A DNA stretch of 64,000 nt from Paenibacillus nanensis. Lineage in GTDB: Bacteria > Bacillota > Bacilli > Paenibacillales > Paenibacillaceae. The DNA lies in NCBI RefSeq assembly GCF_003583765.1, contig NZ_QXQA01000003.1, forward strand, positions 1 through 64,000, read 5' to 3'. Both the position numbers and the translations under genes were made by a program. This document shows, piece after piece, positions 56,541 through 64,000 of the stretch (position 1 is the stretch's first letter; each line of letters starts with the position of its first letter). The notes below the pieces were generated by a model. The model searched no databases. It saw only the letters and a list, made by a program, of their open reading frames with translations, and was not told the DNA's origin.

Positions 56541-57455
56541 TTATTTTCGGTCTATATAAGTCAGCTTGCACACGATGTCCTGATAATAGTTGCCGAAGCC
56601 GGCGCCATAAATCGTAAGACCGCCGATGTTTTTCGCGTCTTCCTTTACCTCGAGCTTAAGCTCCCACTGCAGGCGGCGGATGTTGACATCATGAATCGTA
56701 TATTCCGAAACTTTGGTTCCTTCAATAAAGGTGCCGTCGTTATTAATGCGGATATGGACTAGGAGCCCGTACTGATTCATGTTAATGTCCCACCACTCCG
56801 GGGTGTATTTGCCCCGCGTGCCGCCGAAATCGCCTGGACTGGTCCATTTTCCGATCGGGCAGCCGTTGAACGTAAACGAAATGTCCGATGGCCATTGCTC
56901 GTTCGAAAGAGGCGCCTCCGAGGCGAGCTCCATTGTCATTTCCAATTCTTCGGGTTGTTCTTCCGGCAACAGGTAGTTTGGAATTTTGTAAGTAATATAG
57001 CCCTTGGAAAACCAAAGGATCTTGGCATCCACGCGTTCCGGGTCCAGGAAGTACCGAGGATCGTCGAAGCCGCCGCCGATCACCTTGTACTTGGACGCAA
57101 GCCCGCACGTCGGGCTGACATCGAAGTCGGTAAAGTGGCCGATGGATATGTTGCAAATATGGAAATTACGAGGAATCAGACCCTTGCTTGGGAACACGAT
57201 TTCGATGCGGTCTGCGACCAGCGTACACAGCTTTTGAGAAGCGCCCTTGCCGGGGATCATCTCGGTTCGGACAAGATTGGCGTTCTCAAGTTTTTTGATG
57301 TGCATGGTAATGATCGAGTTGCTAAGACCGAGCGAGGAGGCCAAATCCTTCATAATCATCGGCTCCTGGCCGAGCAATTCAATAATTTTAATGCGGACTT
57401 TGCTGGCGAGCGCTTCGAATAGAAGCAGATTGTTCTCAGATACGATTGTCTCCAT
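56541..57455 (-). CDS. ArsR-type regulator with C-terminal beta-rich sensor domain
   Basis: This 304-residue protein has an N-terminal ArsR winged helix (LFEALASKVRIKIIELLGQEPMIMKDLASSLGLSNSIITMHIKKLENANLV, residues about 10-62). A long beta-rich segment (about 95-300) includes WFSKGYITYKIPNYLLPEEQPEELEMTMELASEAPLSNEQWPSDISFTFNGCPIGKWTSPGDFGG. This part looks like a jelly-roll, perhaps a carbohydrate sensor. Most ArsR regulators are only about 100 residues. It is divergent from the arabinan operon across 408 bases, so it is its likely regulator, sensing an arabinose derivative. Confidence 0.83.
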   Translation of the reverse strand: METIVSENNLLLFEALASKVRIKIIELLGQEPMIMKDLASSLGLSNSIITMHIKKLENANLVRTEMIPGKGASQKLCTLVADRIEIVFPSKGLIPRNFHICNISIGHFTDFDVSPTCGLASKYKVIGGGFDDPRYFLDPERVDAKILWFSKGYITYKIPNYLLPEEQPEELEMTMELASEAPLSNEQWPSDISFTFNGCPIGKWTSPGDFGGTRGKYTPEWWDINMNQYGLLVHIRINNDGTFIEGTKVSEYTIHDVNIRRLQWELKLEVKEDAKNIGGLTIYGAGFGNYYQDIVCKLTYIDRK

Positions 57456-57590
57456 GCGACCTCTTCCAAGTGTTTTAGTTTTATATTAAATATATCGTAC
57501 GTAAATGCCTATTGACAAGGTACTTATGTGAAACAATGAAACTATTTTGTTGAGTATTTCATATAAACATAAAATATTTAACAAAAGTAG

Positions 57591-57620
57591 TTGACAATTG
57601 ATGGAACATGATATTATTCT
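57591..57620 (+). promoter_or_regulatory. Promoter of the arabinan operon
   Basis: TTGACA (57591-57596) and TATTCT (57615-57620) are 18 bases apart. The region 57456-57863 carries no gene. It is AT-rich near the regulator and holds a long leader with two catabolite sites before the binding-protein gene. Confidence 0.6.
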
Positions 57621-57757
57621 AAACACAAGGTTAAGGAAATCATTTAATGATTAATGTTTTTACGAACCATGTTGACGAACTAAAAAAGCTGATAAGGGGA
57701 TCGACTCAGCAGCAGGTCAACGAAAGAACGGGAGGTGCGTGCAGCTAAAGGTGAAAA

Positions 57758-57785
57758 TGTAAACGCTTAAATGAAAACGCTTAAG
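57758..57785. promoter_or_regulatory. Two tandem cre-like sites
   Basis: TGTAAACGCTTAAA (57758-57771) is followed immediately by TGAAAACGCTTAAG (57772-57785). Both resemble CcpA catabolite-responsive elements (TGWAANCGNTNWCA). They lie in the leader downstream of the predicted start, where CcpA blocks elongation. Confidence 0.65.
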
Positions 57786-57863
57786 CGGGTAGAAATCAAC
57801 CCGTATGAACGTCAGCAGAGTAAAAATGAAAACCGCAGTTAAAAAAAGGGAGGACAAGTACAA

Positions 57864-59102
57864 ATGAAAAAGCATGTTATCCAAGCCTTAATTCTTTGTG
57901 TAACGTTGATGACGGTTCTATCCGCTTGCAGCGGCGGCAGCAGCAAAAAGACGATTACGTTCTGGACGCCGCTGACCGGTGAAGACGGCGCTTATATGGA
58001 CCAGCTCGTTAAAGATTTCAACGCGACAAATCCGGAGTTTAAAGTGAAGCACGTGATCACGGCTGACATGTACACGAAGATCTCGACCGTACTGAGCACG
58101 GGCAAAGACGTTCCTGATCTGGCCATTATCCATGCCGACCGCGTCCCGGGCTTCGTAAAGCAGAACAATCTGGAGCCGATGACGGCCATTATGGCGCAGC
58201 AGCCGGAACTTAAAGAAGAAAATTACATTCCGCAAGCTTGGAATACGGGCAACATCGACGGCGTTCAGTATACAGTGCCGCTCGACATCCACAGCCACAC
58301 GATGTACTACAACAAAGATCTGCTTGCCAAGTACGGTGTGGAGCACTGGCTGGATGACAACAACGTAACGGTTGAAGAAATGCTGGAGCTGCAAGGCAAG
58401 ATGGAAGAAGGACAATATGTCGTGAACGACGCCCTGCTTGGATGGGGAATGATGGGACAAATTCAAAACTTGAACGGTGACATTCAAGTTGACGGCAAGC
58501 CGGCGGTTGATACGGAAGTGTTCCGCAAGGCGTACACAGAAGTGAAAAAGCTTAACGACGCAGGTCTTATGACGCCATTCGGCGAGGACGGCTTCCTGAT
58601 GTTCCAAGCCGGCAACGTTATATTCTCCACCGACGGAACTTGGACTTCGACTGCTCATGCCGCTGTAGAAGGCTTGAATTTCGGCGTAACCAACATTTTC
58701 TCCGTATCGCCTGACAAATTCACGAACCGTTCGTCTTCGCACTTGTTCGCTATGTTAAAGAACGACAAGCGCACTGATGAAAAGGAAGCGGGCATCGGCG
58801 TATTCCTTGAGTTCCTTCGCGAGAATTCCATGGAATGGGCGAAGGCGGGCCAGATCGTTGCGAGTAAGCATGTCATCGAATCGCCTGAATACAAAAACTA
58901 CATGCAATCGTTCTTCACATCCAGCGAGGAGCAAACGAAATCGCTGTACATCTATACGTACGAGCACTATCCGTACATCGCTGAAGCGGTTGACGTTTAC
59001 TCGAACGACATCGTACGCGGCAACGTGGACATGGACGAGACGCTTGCAACGATGCAGAAGTTCGTCGAAGACAAAATTGCTGAAAACAGCGGGGCGCAAT
59101 AA
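57864..59102 (+). CDS. Sugar ABC transporter solute-binding lipoprotein
   Basis: This 412-residue protein has a lipobox LSAC after MKKHVIQALILCVTLMTV and a family 1 binding fold (ITFWTPLTGEDGAYMDQLVKDFNA, then HTMYYNKDLLAKYGVEHWLDDNNVTVEEMLEL). It is of normal length, unlike the two giant binding proteins of the first operon. With the two permeases that follow it makes one importer, probably for arabino-oligosaccharides, given the GH51 and GH43 genes at the end of the operon. AGGGAGGA precedes ATG. Confidence 0.94.
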   Translation: MKKHVIQALILCVTLMTVLSACSGGSSKKTITFWTPLTGEDGAYMDQLVKDFNATNPEFKVKHVITADMYTKISTVLSTGKDVPDLAIIHADRVPGFVKQNNLEPMTAIMAQQPELKEENYIPQAWNTGNIDGVQYTVPLDIHSHTMYYNKDLLAKYGVEHWLDDNNVTVEEMLELQGKMEEGQYVVNDALLGWGMMGQIQNLNGDIQVDGKPAVDTEVFRKAYTEVKKLNDAGLMTPFGEDGFLMFQAGNVIFSTDGTWTSTAHAAVEGLNFGVTNIFSVSPDKFTNRSSSHLFAMLKNDKRTDEKEAGIGVFLEFLRENSMEWAKAGQIVASKHVIESPEYKNYMQSFFTSSEEQTKSLYIYTYEHYPYIAEAVDVYSNDIVRGNVDMDETLATMQKFVEDKIAENSGAQ

Positions 59103-59127
59103 ACGCGGGTAACCGGTCATCTGCTGA

Positions 59128-59157
59128 AAGTAATGTGTCTCCATGACACATTACTTT
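59128..59157 (+). other. Perfect 13-bp intercistronic hairpin
   Basis: AAAGTAATGTGTC and its exact inverted copy flank a 4-base loop between the binding-protein and permease genes. Such stems protect the upstream mRNA end and lower downstream expression, which would give an excess of binding protein. The short T run that follows also allows partial termination. Confidence 0.75.
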
Positions 59158-59185
59158 CTCATCTTCTTCAAGGAAGGAGTTCCGT

Positions 59186-60058
59186 ATGAAAAAAGCGATT
59201 CTGCCCTATTTTTTCGTAGGGCCTCATCTCATCTTGTTCATCGTGTTCATATTGCTTCCGACGATTTACGGGATATACGCTTCCTTCACCCAGTGGAACC
59301 TTATGAATGAGCCGAACTGGGTCGGTCTGAACAATTACAAGACCATATTGTTTAATACGGAATCCACATTTCATGTGCAATTCTGGAATGGTTTGAAAAA
59401 CACGCTGCTATTCGTCTTGTTTAGCGTTCCGCTCTTGATTGTGATCCCGCTGCTCGCGGCCGTTGCGCTCCATCACAAGCGGGTGAAGGGAAAAGGGGTC
59501 ATGCAGGCGATTCTATACGTTCCAGGTCTCATCTCGATCTCCGCAGCTGCACTGATCTGGCTTCTTATTTTCAACAAACAGCTTGGGATTACAGGCAATA
59601 TTTTTAATTCCGCGGTGGCTTGGGCGACGACGCAGCCGTATGCGTGGATCATTATTATCGTCATTACGGTATGGGGCGGCCTTGGAGGCAACCTGATCAT
59701 TTACCGCGCTTCGCTTGCAGGGGTAGCTCAAGATCTGTATGAAGCAGCGGATATAGACGGCGCCGGTCCGTTCCGCAAATTTTTCAGCATTACTCTGCCT
59801 TCCATTAACTTCCCATTGATCTACACCTTCGTTATGACGACAGCAGGCGCCTTCAACGTGTTCGGACAACCGCTCATGATGACCGACGGCGGTCCGCAGC
59901 AGAGCACGCATGTTCTGATGATGTATATACGTTCCTTGGCATTCGGCCACGGGGAATCGATTGCCGGGATGGCCTCGGCCATGGCGGTGTTGCTGGGCGT
60001 TGTCATTTTGATCATCTCGGCCTTGCAGTATTATGTCATGAGCCGGAACGCGAGGTAG
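59186..60058 (+). CDS. Sugar ABC transporter permease (MalF/UgpA-like)
   Basis: This 290-residue protein has six predicted helices (opening ILPYFFVGPHLILFIVFILLPTIYGIYASF). The EAA loop is YEAADIDGAGPFRKFFSITLPSINFP (about 190-215). AAGGAG precedes ATG. It forms a pair with the permease 55 bases downstream. Confidence 0.92.
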   Translation: MKKAILPYFFVGPHLILFIVFILLPTIYGIYASFTQWNLMNEPNWVGLNNYKTILFNTESTFHVQFWNGLKNTLLFVLFSVPLLIVIPLLAAVALHHKRVKGKGVMQAILYVPGLISISAAALIWLLIFNKQLGITGNIFNSAVAWATTQPYAWIIIIVITVWGGLGGNLIIYRASLAGVAQDLYEAADIDGAGPFRKFFSITLPSINFPLIYTFVMTTAGAFNVFGQPLMMTDGGPQQSTHVLMMYIRSLAFGHGESIAGMASAMAVLLGVVILIISALQYYVMSRNAR

Positions 60059-60113
60059 ATCGGATGAAGATGCATGACGGCTTATATGCTTACGGAAGGC
60101 AGGTGCCATTACA

Positions 60114-60959
60114 GTGGTAAAAAGCTTTAGTATTTCGAAATATGTTGCCTACACGTTTTTGGTTCTGATGTGCGTGATCTGGGTTATACCCGTCATCTTC
60201 GGGATTTCGACCTCTTTCCGCTCACAGACCGAGGTCGTCTCCACCGGCTTCAGGCTTATTCCCGAGACGTGGGTCATTGAAAACTATATTACGATTCTAA
60301 CCAACACATCGACCGCGCCGATTATGCGATGGCTGATAAACTCCGTCTTCATTGCGACCGCGCACACATTCCTTGTCATTGTGGTCATCTCTCTGACGGG
60401 CTACGGCTATTCCCGTATGAAATTTAAAGGCAGAAACCTATTGTTCTTTACGCTGCTTGGCATTTCTTTTTTTCCAGGCGTCGTGAACTTGATTCCGTCT
60501 TACAAAATTATCGATACGCTCGGATGGGTCAATACATCCTGGGCAATGATTATTCCCGGTCTTGCAGGGATGGGCAATATTTTCCTTGTCAGGCAATTCA
60601 TGCTCGGCGTGCCGCACGAATTCGATGAATCGGCCCGTGTAGACGGCGCCGGCGATTTCAAAATTTATTTTTCGATTATTTTGCCGCTTATGAAGCCGGT
60701 CCTGATTGTATGCGGTTTGTTCTCGTTCATCGGCTCGTGGAACGACTTCTTGTGGCCGGTTATCGTGTATACGGACGTTGAGAAAATGCCGATAACGGCA
60801 GGATTGCTGCTTCTGCAGGATATTTACGGCAACTACCGAATGATCGGGCAATTAATGGGCTCGGCTATACTCGCCATTATTCCGACGCTGCTGCTGTTCT
60901 CTTTTGCTCAAAAATACTTTATCCAATCGATTAATTTGAACTCTGGCATAAAAGGCTAA
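60114..60959 (+). CDS. Sugar ABC transporter permease (MalG/UgpE-like)
   Basis: This 281-residue protein has six predicted helices starting YVAYTFLVLMCVIWVIPVIFGI. The EAA loop is DESARVDGAGDFKIYFSIILPLMKPV. The start is GTG at 60114, with AGGCAGGTG about 9 bases ahead. The operon again has no ATPase gene. Confidence 0.9.
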   Translation: MVKSFSISKYVAYTFLVLMCVIWVIPVIFGISTSFRSQTEVVSTGFRLIPETWVIENYITILTNTSTAPIMRWLINSVFIATAHTFLVIVVISLTGYGYSRMKFKGRNLLFFTLLGISFFPGVVNLIPSYKIIDTLGWVNTSWAMIIPGLAGMGNIFLVRQFMLGVPHEFDESARVDGAGDFKIYFSIILPLMKPVLIVCGLFSFIGSWNDFLWPVIVYTDVEKMPITAGLLLLQDIYGNYRMIGQLMGSAILAIIPTLLLFSFAQKYFIQSINLNSGIKG

Positions 60960-60986
60960 TACGGAAGATAGAAAGAGGAGATGACC

Positions 60987-62480
60987 ATGACCAATTCTCA
61001 TAAAGTTGTCGTACACGCAGACTGGAAGGTAGGCACGATCAGCCGCCATATTTACGGGCATTTCGCGGAGCATTTGGGCCGCTGCATCTATGAGGGGCTT
61101 TGGGTAGGCGAGGATTCGCCGATCCCGAATACGGACGGTATCCGCAACGACGTGCTTGAAGCGCTGCGCAAGCTGAACATTCCGAACCTTCGCTGGCCGG
61201 GCGGCTGCTTCGCGGATGAGTACCATTGGAAGGACGGCATAGGCCCGCGTGAATCGCGCAAACGGATGATTAACACCCATTGGGGCGGCGTCGTTGAAAA
61301 TAACCATTTCGGCACGCATGAATTTTTTAGGCTGTGCGAGCTGCTTGAGACCGAGCCGTACATTTGCGGCAATGTCGGCAGCGGAACCGTCCAGGAGATG
61401 TCCGAGTGGGTCGAGTATATGACATTTGACGGCGAGTCGCCGCTTGCGAACCTTCGGAAGGAGAACGGGCGCGAGAAGCCTTGGAAGCTGAAATATTTTG
61501 GCGTGGGCAATGAAAACTGGGGCTGCGGCGGCAGTATGCATCCGGAGTACTATGCCGATCTCTATCGGCGTTACCAAACCTACGTACGGCAATACGGCGA
61601 TAACCGCATCTACAAGATAGCCGGCGGCGCGAATGTCGACGACTACCGGTGGACGGAAGTGTTGATGCGAAAAGCGGGCAGCTTGATGGACGGCCTCAGC
61701 CTTCATAACTACACGATTCCGGGAAGCTGGGAGAACAAGAAGCCGGCGCTGGGCTTTGACGAGCAAGATTGGCATGAAACGATGGCCAAAGCGCTCCATA
61801 TGGATGAACTGATTACGCGCCACAGCACGATTATGGATCAATACGATCCGGCTCGCCGAGTCGGACTGATCGTCGATGAATGGGGCACCTGGTTCTTGCC
61901 GGAGCCAGGCACGAACCCGGGCTTCCTGTACCAGCAGAACACGATGCGCGACGCGCTTGTCGCGGCCATTCACCTTCATGTGTTCCATAAGCACTGCGCC
62001 CGCGTACATATGGCAAACCTTGCGCAAATGGTCAATGTGCTTCAGGCGGTTATATTGACCGAAGGAGAGCGGATGCTGCTCACGCCGACGTACCATGTGC
62101 TCGAGATGTTCAAGGTGCATCAAGATGCCGAGGCGCTCGCGATTCACGGCTCCTTCGGCGAATATGAAAGCGGCGGGAAGACGCTTCCTCAAATTACGGT
62201 TTCGGCATCCGTGAAGGACGGCGTCATTAATGTCAGCATGGCTAACCTTGATCCGGTGCGCTCAGCCGACGTAAGCATCGAACTGCGCGGAGCGGCGGCA
62301 TCCTACGACGCAAGCGGCACTATTTTGGCGGCCGACCATTTCGAAGCGCATAATACGTTCGATCGGCCGGAGCGGGTCACGCAGCGTCCGTTCGAAGAAG
62401 CGAAATGGGAGGACGGTGTCTTGTCAGCGCAGCTGCCTGCCGCATCGGTGGCGATAGTTCGATTGAGGGCGAAAGCCTAA
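60987..62480 (+). CDS. abfA: Alpha-L-arabinofuranosidase, glycoside hydrolase family 51
   Basis: This protein of about 497 residues matches GH51. It starts [22 protein letters not shown] and contains [23 protein letters not shown]. The acid/base is Glu176 in [11 protein letters not shown] and the nucleophile Glu298 in [10 protein letters not shown]. The C-terminal beta domain follows. No signal peptide is present, so it acts on imported arabino-oligosaccharide, releasing L-arabinose. I prefer ATG 60987 (6 bases after GAGGAG) to 60981, which abuts the site. The stop overlaps the next start by one base. Confidence 0.95.
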   Translation: MTNSHKVVVHADWKVGTISRHIYGHFAEHLGRCIYEGLWVGEDSPIPNTDGIRNDVLEALRKLNIPNLRWPGGCFADEYHWKDGIGPRESRKRMINTHWGGVVENNHFGTHEFFRLCELLETEPYICGNVGSGTVQEMSEWVEYMTFDGESPLANLRKENGREKPWKLKYFGVGNENWGCGGSMHPEYYADLYRRYQTYVRQYGDNRIYKIAGGANVDDYRWTEVLMRKAGSLMDGLSLHNYTIPGSWENKKPALGFDEQDWHETMAKALHMDELITRHSTIMDQYDPARRVGLIVDEWGTWFLPEPGTNPGFLYQQNTMRDALVAAIHLHVFHKHCARVHMANLAQMVNVLQAVILTEGERMLLTPTYHVLEMFKVHQDAEALAIHGSFGEYESGGKTLPQITVSASVKDGVINVSMANLDPVRSADVSIELRGAAASYDASGTILAADHFEAHNTFDRPERVTQRPFEEAKWEDGVLSAQLPAASVAIVRLRAKA

Positions 62481-63997
62481 TGGCGGGGCTAAATCGCCTT
62501 CCCAGTCGCGCAGCGGTTGCTGCTACGACTGCTTTGACTGCTGCCATGCTTCTAATAGCCGGCTGCAGCGGCGCGAACAATGGGGAAAGCGGCAGGGCGG
62601 AAGGAGGGACTCCGGTGTTCACGGAGGCATCTGTGCATGACCCGTCGATCGTACGCGCCAAAGGCGGCGCATACTATGTATTCGGCTCGCATTTAGCTGC
62701 CGCGAAATCGGACGACCTGCTCAATTGGGAGCTCGTCGCGTCCGGAGTTACCGATGGCAATCCGCTTATTCCTAACGTAACGGAAGAGCTTCGCGAGACG
62801 TTGGAGTGGGCGGAGGCCGACACGCTGTGGGCGGCAGATGTTATTCAACTGGAAGACGGCAAGTATTATATGTATTACAACGCTTGCCGCGGCGATTCGC
62901 CATTGTCTGCGATGGGGGTAGCGGTTTCCAAAAAAATCGAAGGCCCTTATAAAAATTTAGGCGTCATCTTAAAGTCCGGCATGTGGAACAAGCCAAGCGA
63001 GGACGGGACGGTCTACGATGCGACGGTTCATCCTAACGTCGTAGACCCGGATGTTTTCTTCGATAACAACGGCAAGCTATGGATGGTATATGGCTCTTAC
63101 TCCGGCGGCATTTTCATCATGGAGATGGACCCTGAGACAGGAAAGCCGATGCCGGGACAGGGCTACGGCAAGAAGCTTCTCGGCGGCAATCATAGCCGGA
63201 TCGAAGGGCCTTACATGCTGTACAGCCCGGACACGGATTATTATTATTTGTTCTTATCGTTTGGCGGACTCGATGCAAGAGGCGGCTACAACATCCGTGT
63301 CGCGCGCTCGAAGTCGCCGGACGGGCCTTTTGTGGACGCGGAAGGCAACGATATGGCGATTGTGAAGGCCGACGCCACTAAGCCGCTGTTCGATGACCGG
63401 TCGATTGAGCCATACGGCGTCAAATTAATGGGTAACCATCTTTGGCGCGATCCGCTCGGGGAAGGACGGGAGACCGGCTATGTATCGCCAGGTCATAATT
63501 CGGCTTATTACGATGAGGATACCGGAGCCTATTATTTGATATTCCACACCCGTTTTCCGCGCAAAGGAGAGCATCATGAAGTACGTGTGCACCAGTTCTA
63601 CTTCAATGAAGAAGGCTGGCCGGTCGTTTCGCCGTTCCGCTACGCCGGAGAGGCGGATGGAAAAGGCGGCGTGGAGCAGTTGGCCGGCGATTACGAGCTC
63701 GTTAACCACGGCAAGGATATTTCGTTCGAAATAAAAGAGTCGGCCGCCGTCCGACTGGAGCCGGACGGCAGCGTAACCGGAGCAGTAAGCGGCGAGTGGA
63801 CGGCAGGCGAAGGCGACCGCTTGCGTCTGACGATCGGCGGCGACGAATATAACGGAGTATGGCTAAGGTCGTGGGATTCTGCCGCTGGCATGTGGACCGA
63901 CACATTCACTGTCCTCTCTAAGCAAGGAGTTTCGTTATGGGGCGCAAAAAGGTCCAAGCAGGCGCCTCCCGCATCGCTTGGCGGCGGTGATGCCTGA
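62480..63997 (+). CDS. Lipoprotein glycoside hydrolase family 43, endo-alpha-1,5-L-arabinanase-like
   Basis: This protein of about 505 residues has a lipobox IAGC with Cys29. The propeller carries the general base Asp54 in SVHDPSIVRAKGGAYYVFGS, the modulating Asp in VVDPDVFFDNNGKLWMVYGSYSGGIF and the acid Glu in SRIEGPYMLYSPDTDYYYLFLS. The C-terminal beta-barrel (about 410-500, DISFEIKESAAVRLEPDGSVTG) is the lipocalin-like domain of extracellular arabinanases. It would cut arabinan at the surface and feed the importer and GH51. Start and GH51 stop share one base. It ends three bases before the window edge. Confidence 0.9.
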   Translation: MAGLNRLPSRAAVAATTALTAAMLLIAGCSGANNGESGRAEGGTPVFTEASVHDPSIVRAKGGAYYVFGSHLAAAKSDDLLNWELVASGVTDGNPLIPNVTEELRETLEWAEADTLWAADVIQLEDGKYYMYYNACRGDSPLSAMGVAVSKKIEGPYKNLGVILKSGMWNKPSEDGTVYDATVHPNVVDPDVFFDNNGKLWMVYGSYSGGIFIMEMDPETGKPMPGQGYGKKLLGGNHSRIEGPYMLYSPDTDYYYLFLSFGGLDARGGYNIRVARSKSPDGPFVDAEGNDMAIVKADATKPLFDDRSIEPYGVKLMGNHLWRDPLGEGRETGYVSPGHNSAYYDEDTGAYYLIFHTRFPRKGEHHEVRVHQFYFNEEGWPVVSPFRYAGEADGKGGVEQLAGDYELVNHGKDISFEIKESAAVRLEPDGSVTGAVSGEWTAGEGDRLRLTIGGDEYNGVWLRSWDSAAGMWTDTFTVLSKQGVSLWGAKRSKQAPPASLGGGDA

Positions 63998-64000
63998 TGA

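Overview
The window looks like chromosomal DNA of a Gram-positive, plant- or soil-associated Paenibacillaceae bacterium (Paenibacillus-like). The evidence is the strong AGGAGG-type ribosome sites with many GTG/TTG starts, the many carbohydrate ABC importers without their own ATPase, the AraC/LacI regulators beside glycoside hydrolases, a DUF5696/Yip1 module, and low-to-mid GC in hand-read stretches. Genus is an inference; no 16S gene is present.

Layout. 1-2300: 3' part of a 23S rRNA gene, a 5S gene, and three tandem tail units that each repeat the last bases of 5S plus a terminator. 2400-6340: a GntR-controlled ABC-2 exporter operon (minus strand), a class I glutamine-amidotransferase-like hydrolase, a MarR regulator and a GNAT acetyltransferase. 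6500-26830: one long polysaccharide operon. It encodes GH30, two very large solute-binding proteins, two permease pairs, a beta-propeller/TPR membrane protein, a Yip1 protein, a DUF5696 protein, GH35, GH43 and a closing LacI regulator. Matching LacI-type operators lie before the operon and before the regulator. 26990-31940: a STAND-ATPase/LuxR regulator and two divergent cytochromes P450.

32030-33540 and 49280-50350 hold the most unusual feature. These are two arrays of a 22-bp palindrome, TTTGTACG-N6-CGTACAAA with an A/T-rich centre, repeated with a nearly perfect 52-bp period (about five helical turns). The 30-bp intervals fall into a few related families. About 42 complete or near-complete palindromes are present. 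The second array cuts off an SGNH-hydrolase pseudogene. It is followed by a promoter, a short leader with a terminator, and an orphan gene whose N-terminal half looks like a PD-(D/E)XK nuclease and whose C-terminal half looks like a helix-turn-helix.

33840-43530: an L-fucose cluster (AraC, lactonase, aldo/keto reductase, zinc dehydrogenase, GH95 fucosidase), then another AraC and two Gfo/Idh/MocA oxidoreductases. 43700-49280: a small Gly-rich membrane protein, EcsC, AraC, GH42, GH105 and the SGNH pseudogene, which resembles a pectin (rhamnogalacturonan) set. 51350-56500: katG, a Cache-type chemoreceptor and an UlaG-like metallo-hydrolase. 56540-63997: an arabinan locus with an ArsR-type regulator carrying an extra C-terminal domain, a sugar ABC importer, a GH51 arabinofuranosidase and a lipoprotein GH43 arabinanase. 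The catabolic genes together describe an organism that takes apart plant cell-wall side chains (galactan, fucosides, rhamnogalacturonan, arabinan) and imports the oligosaccharides.
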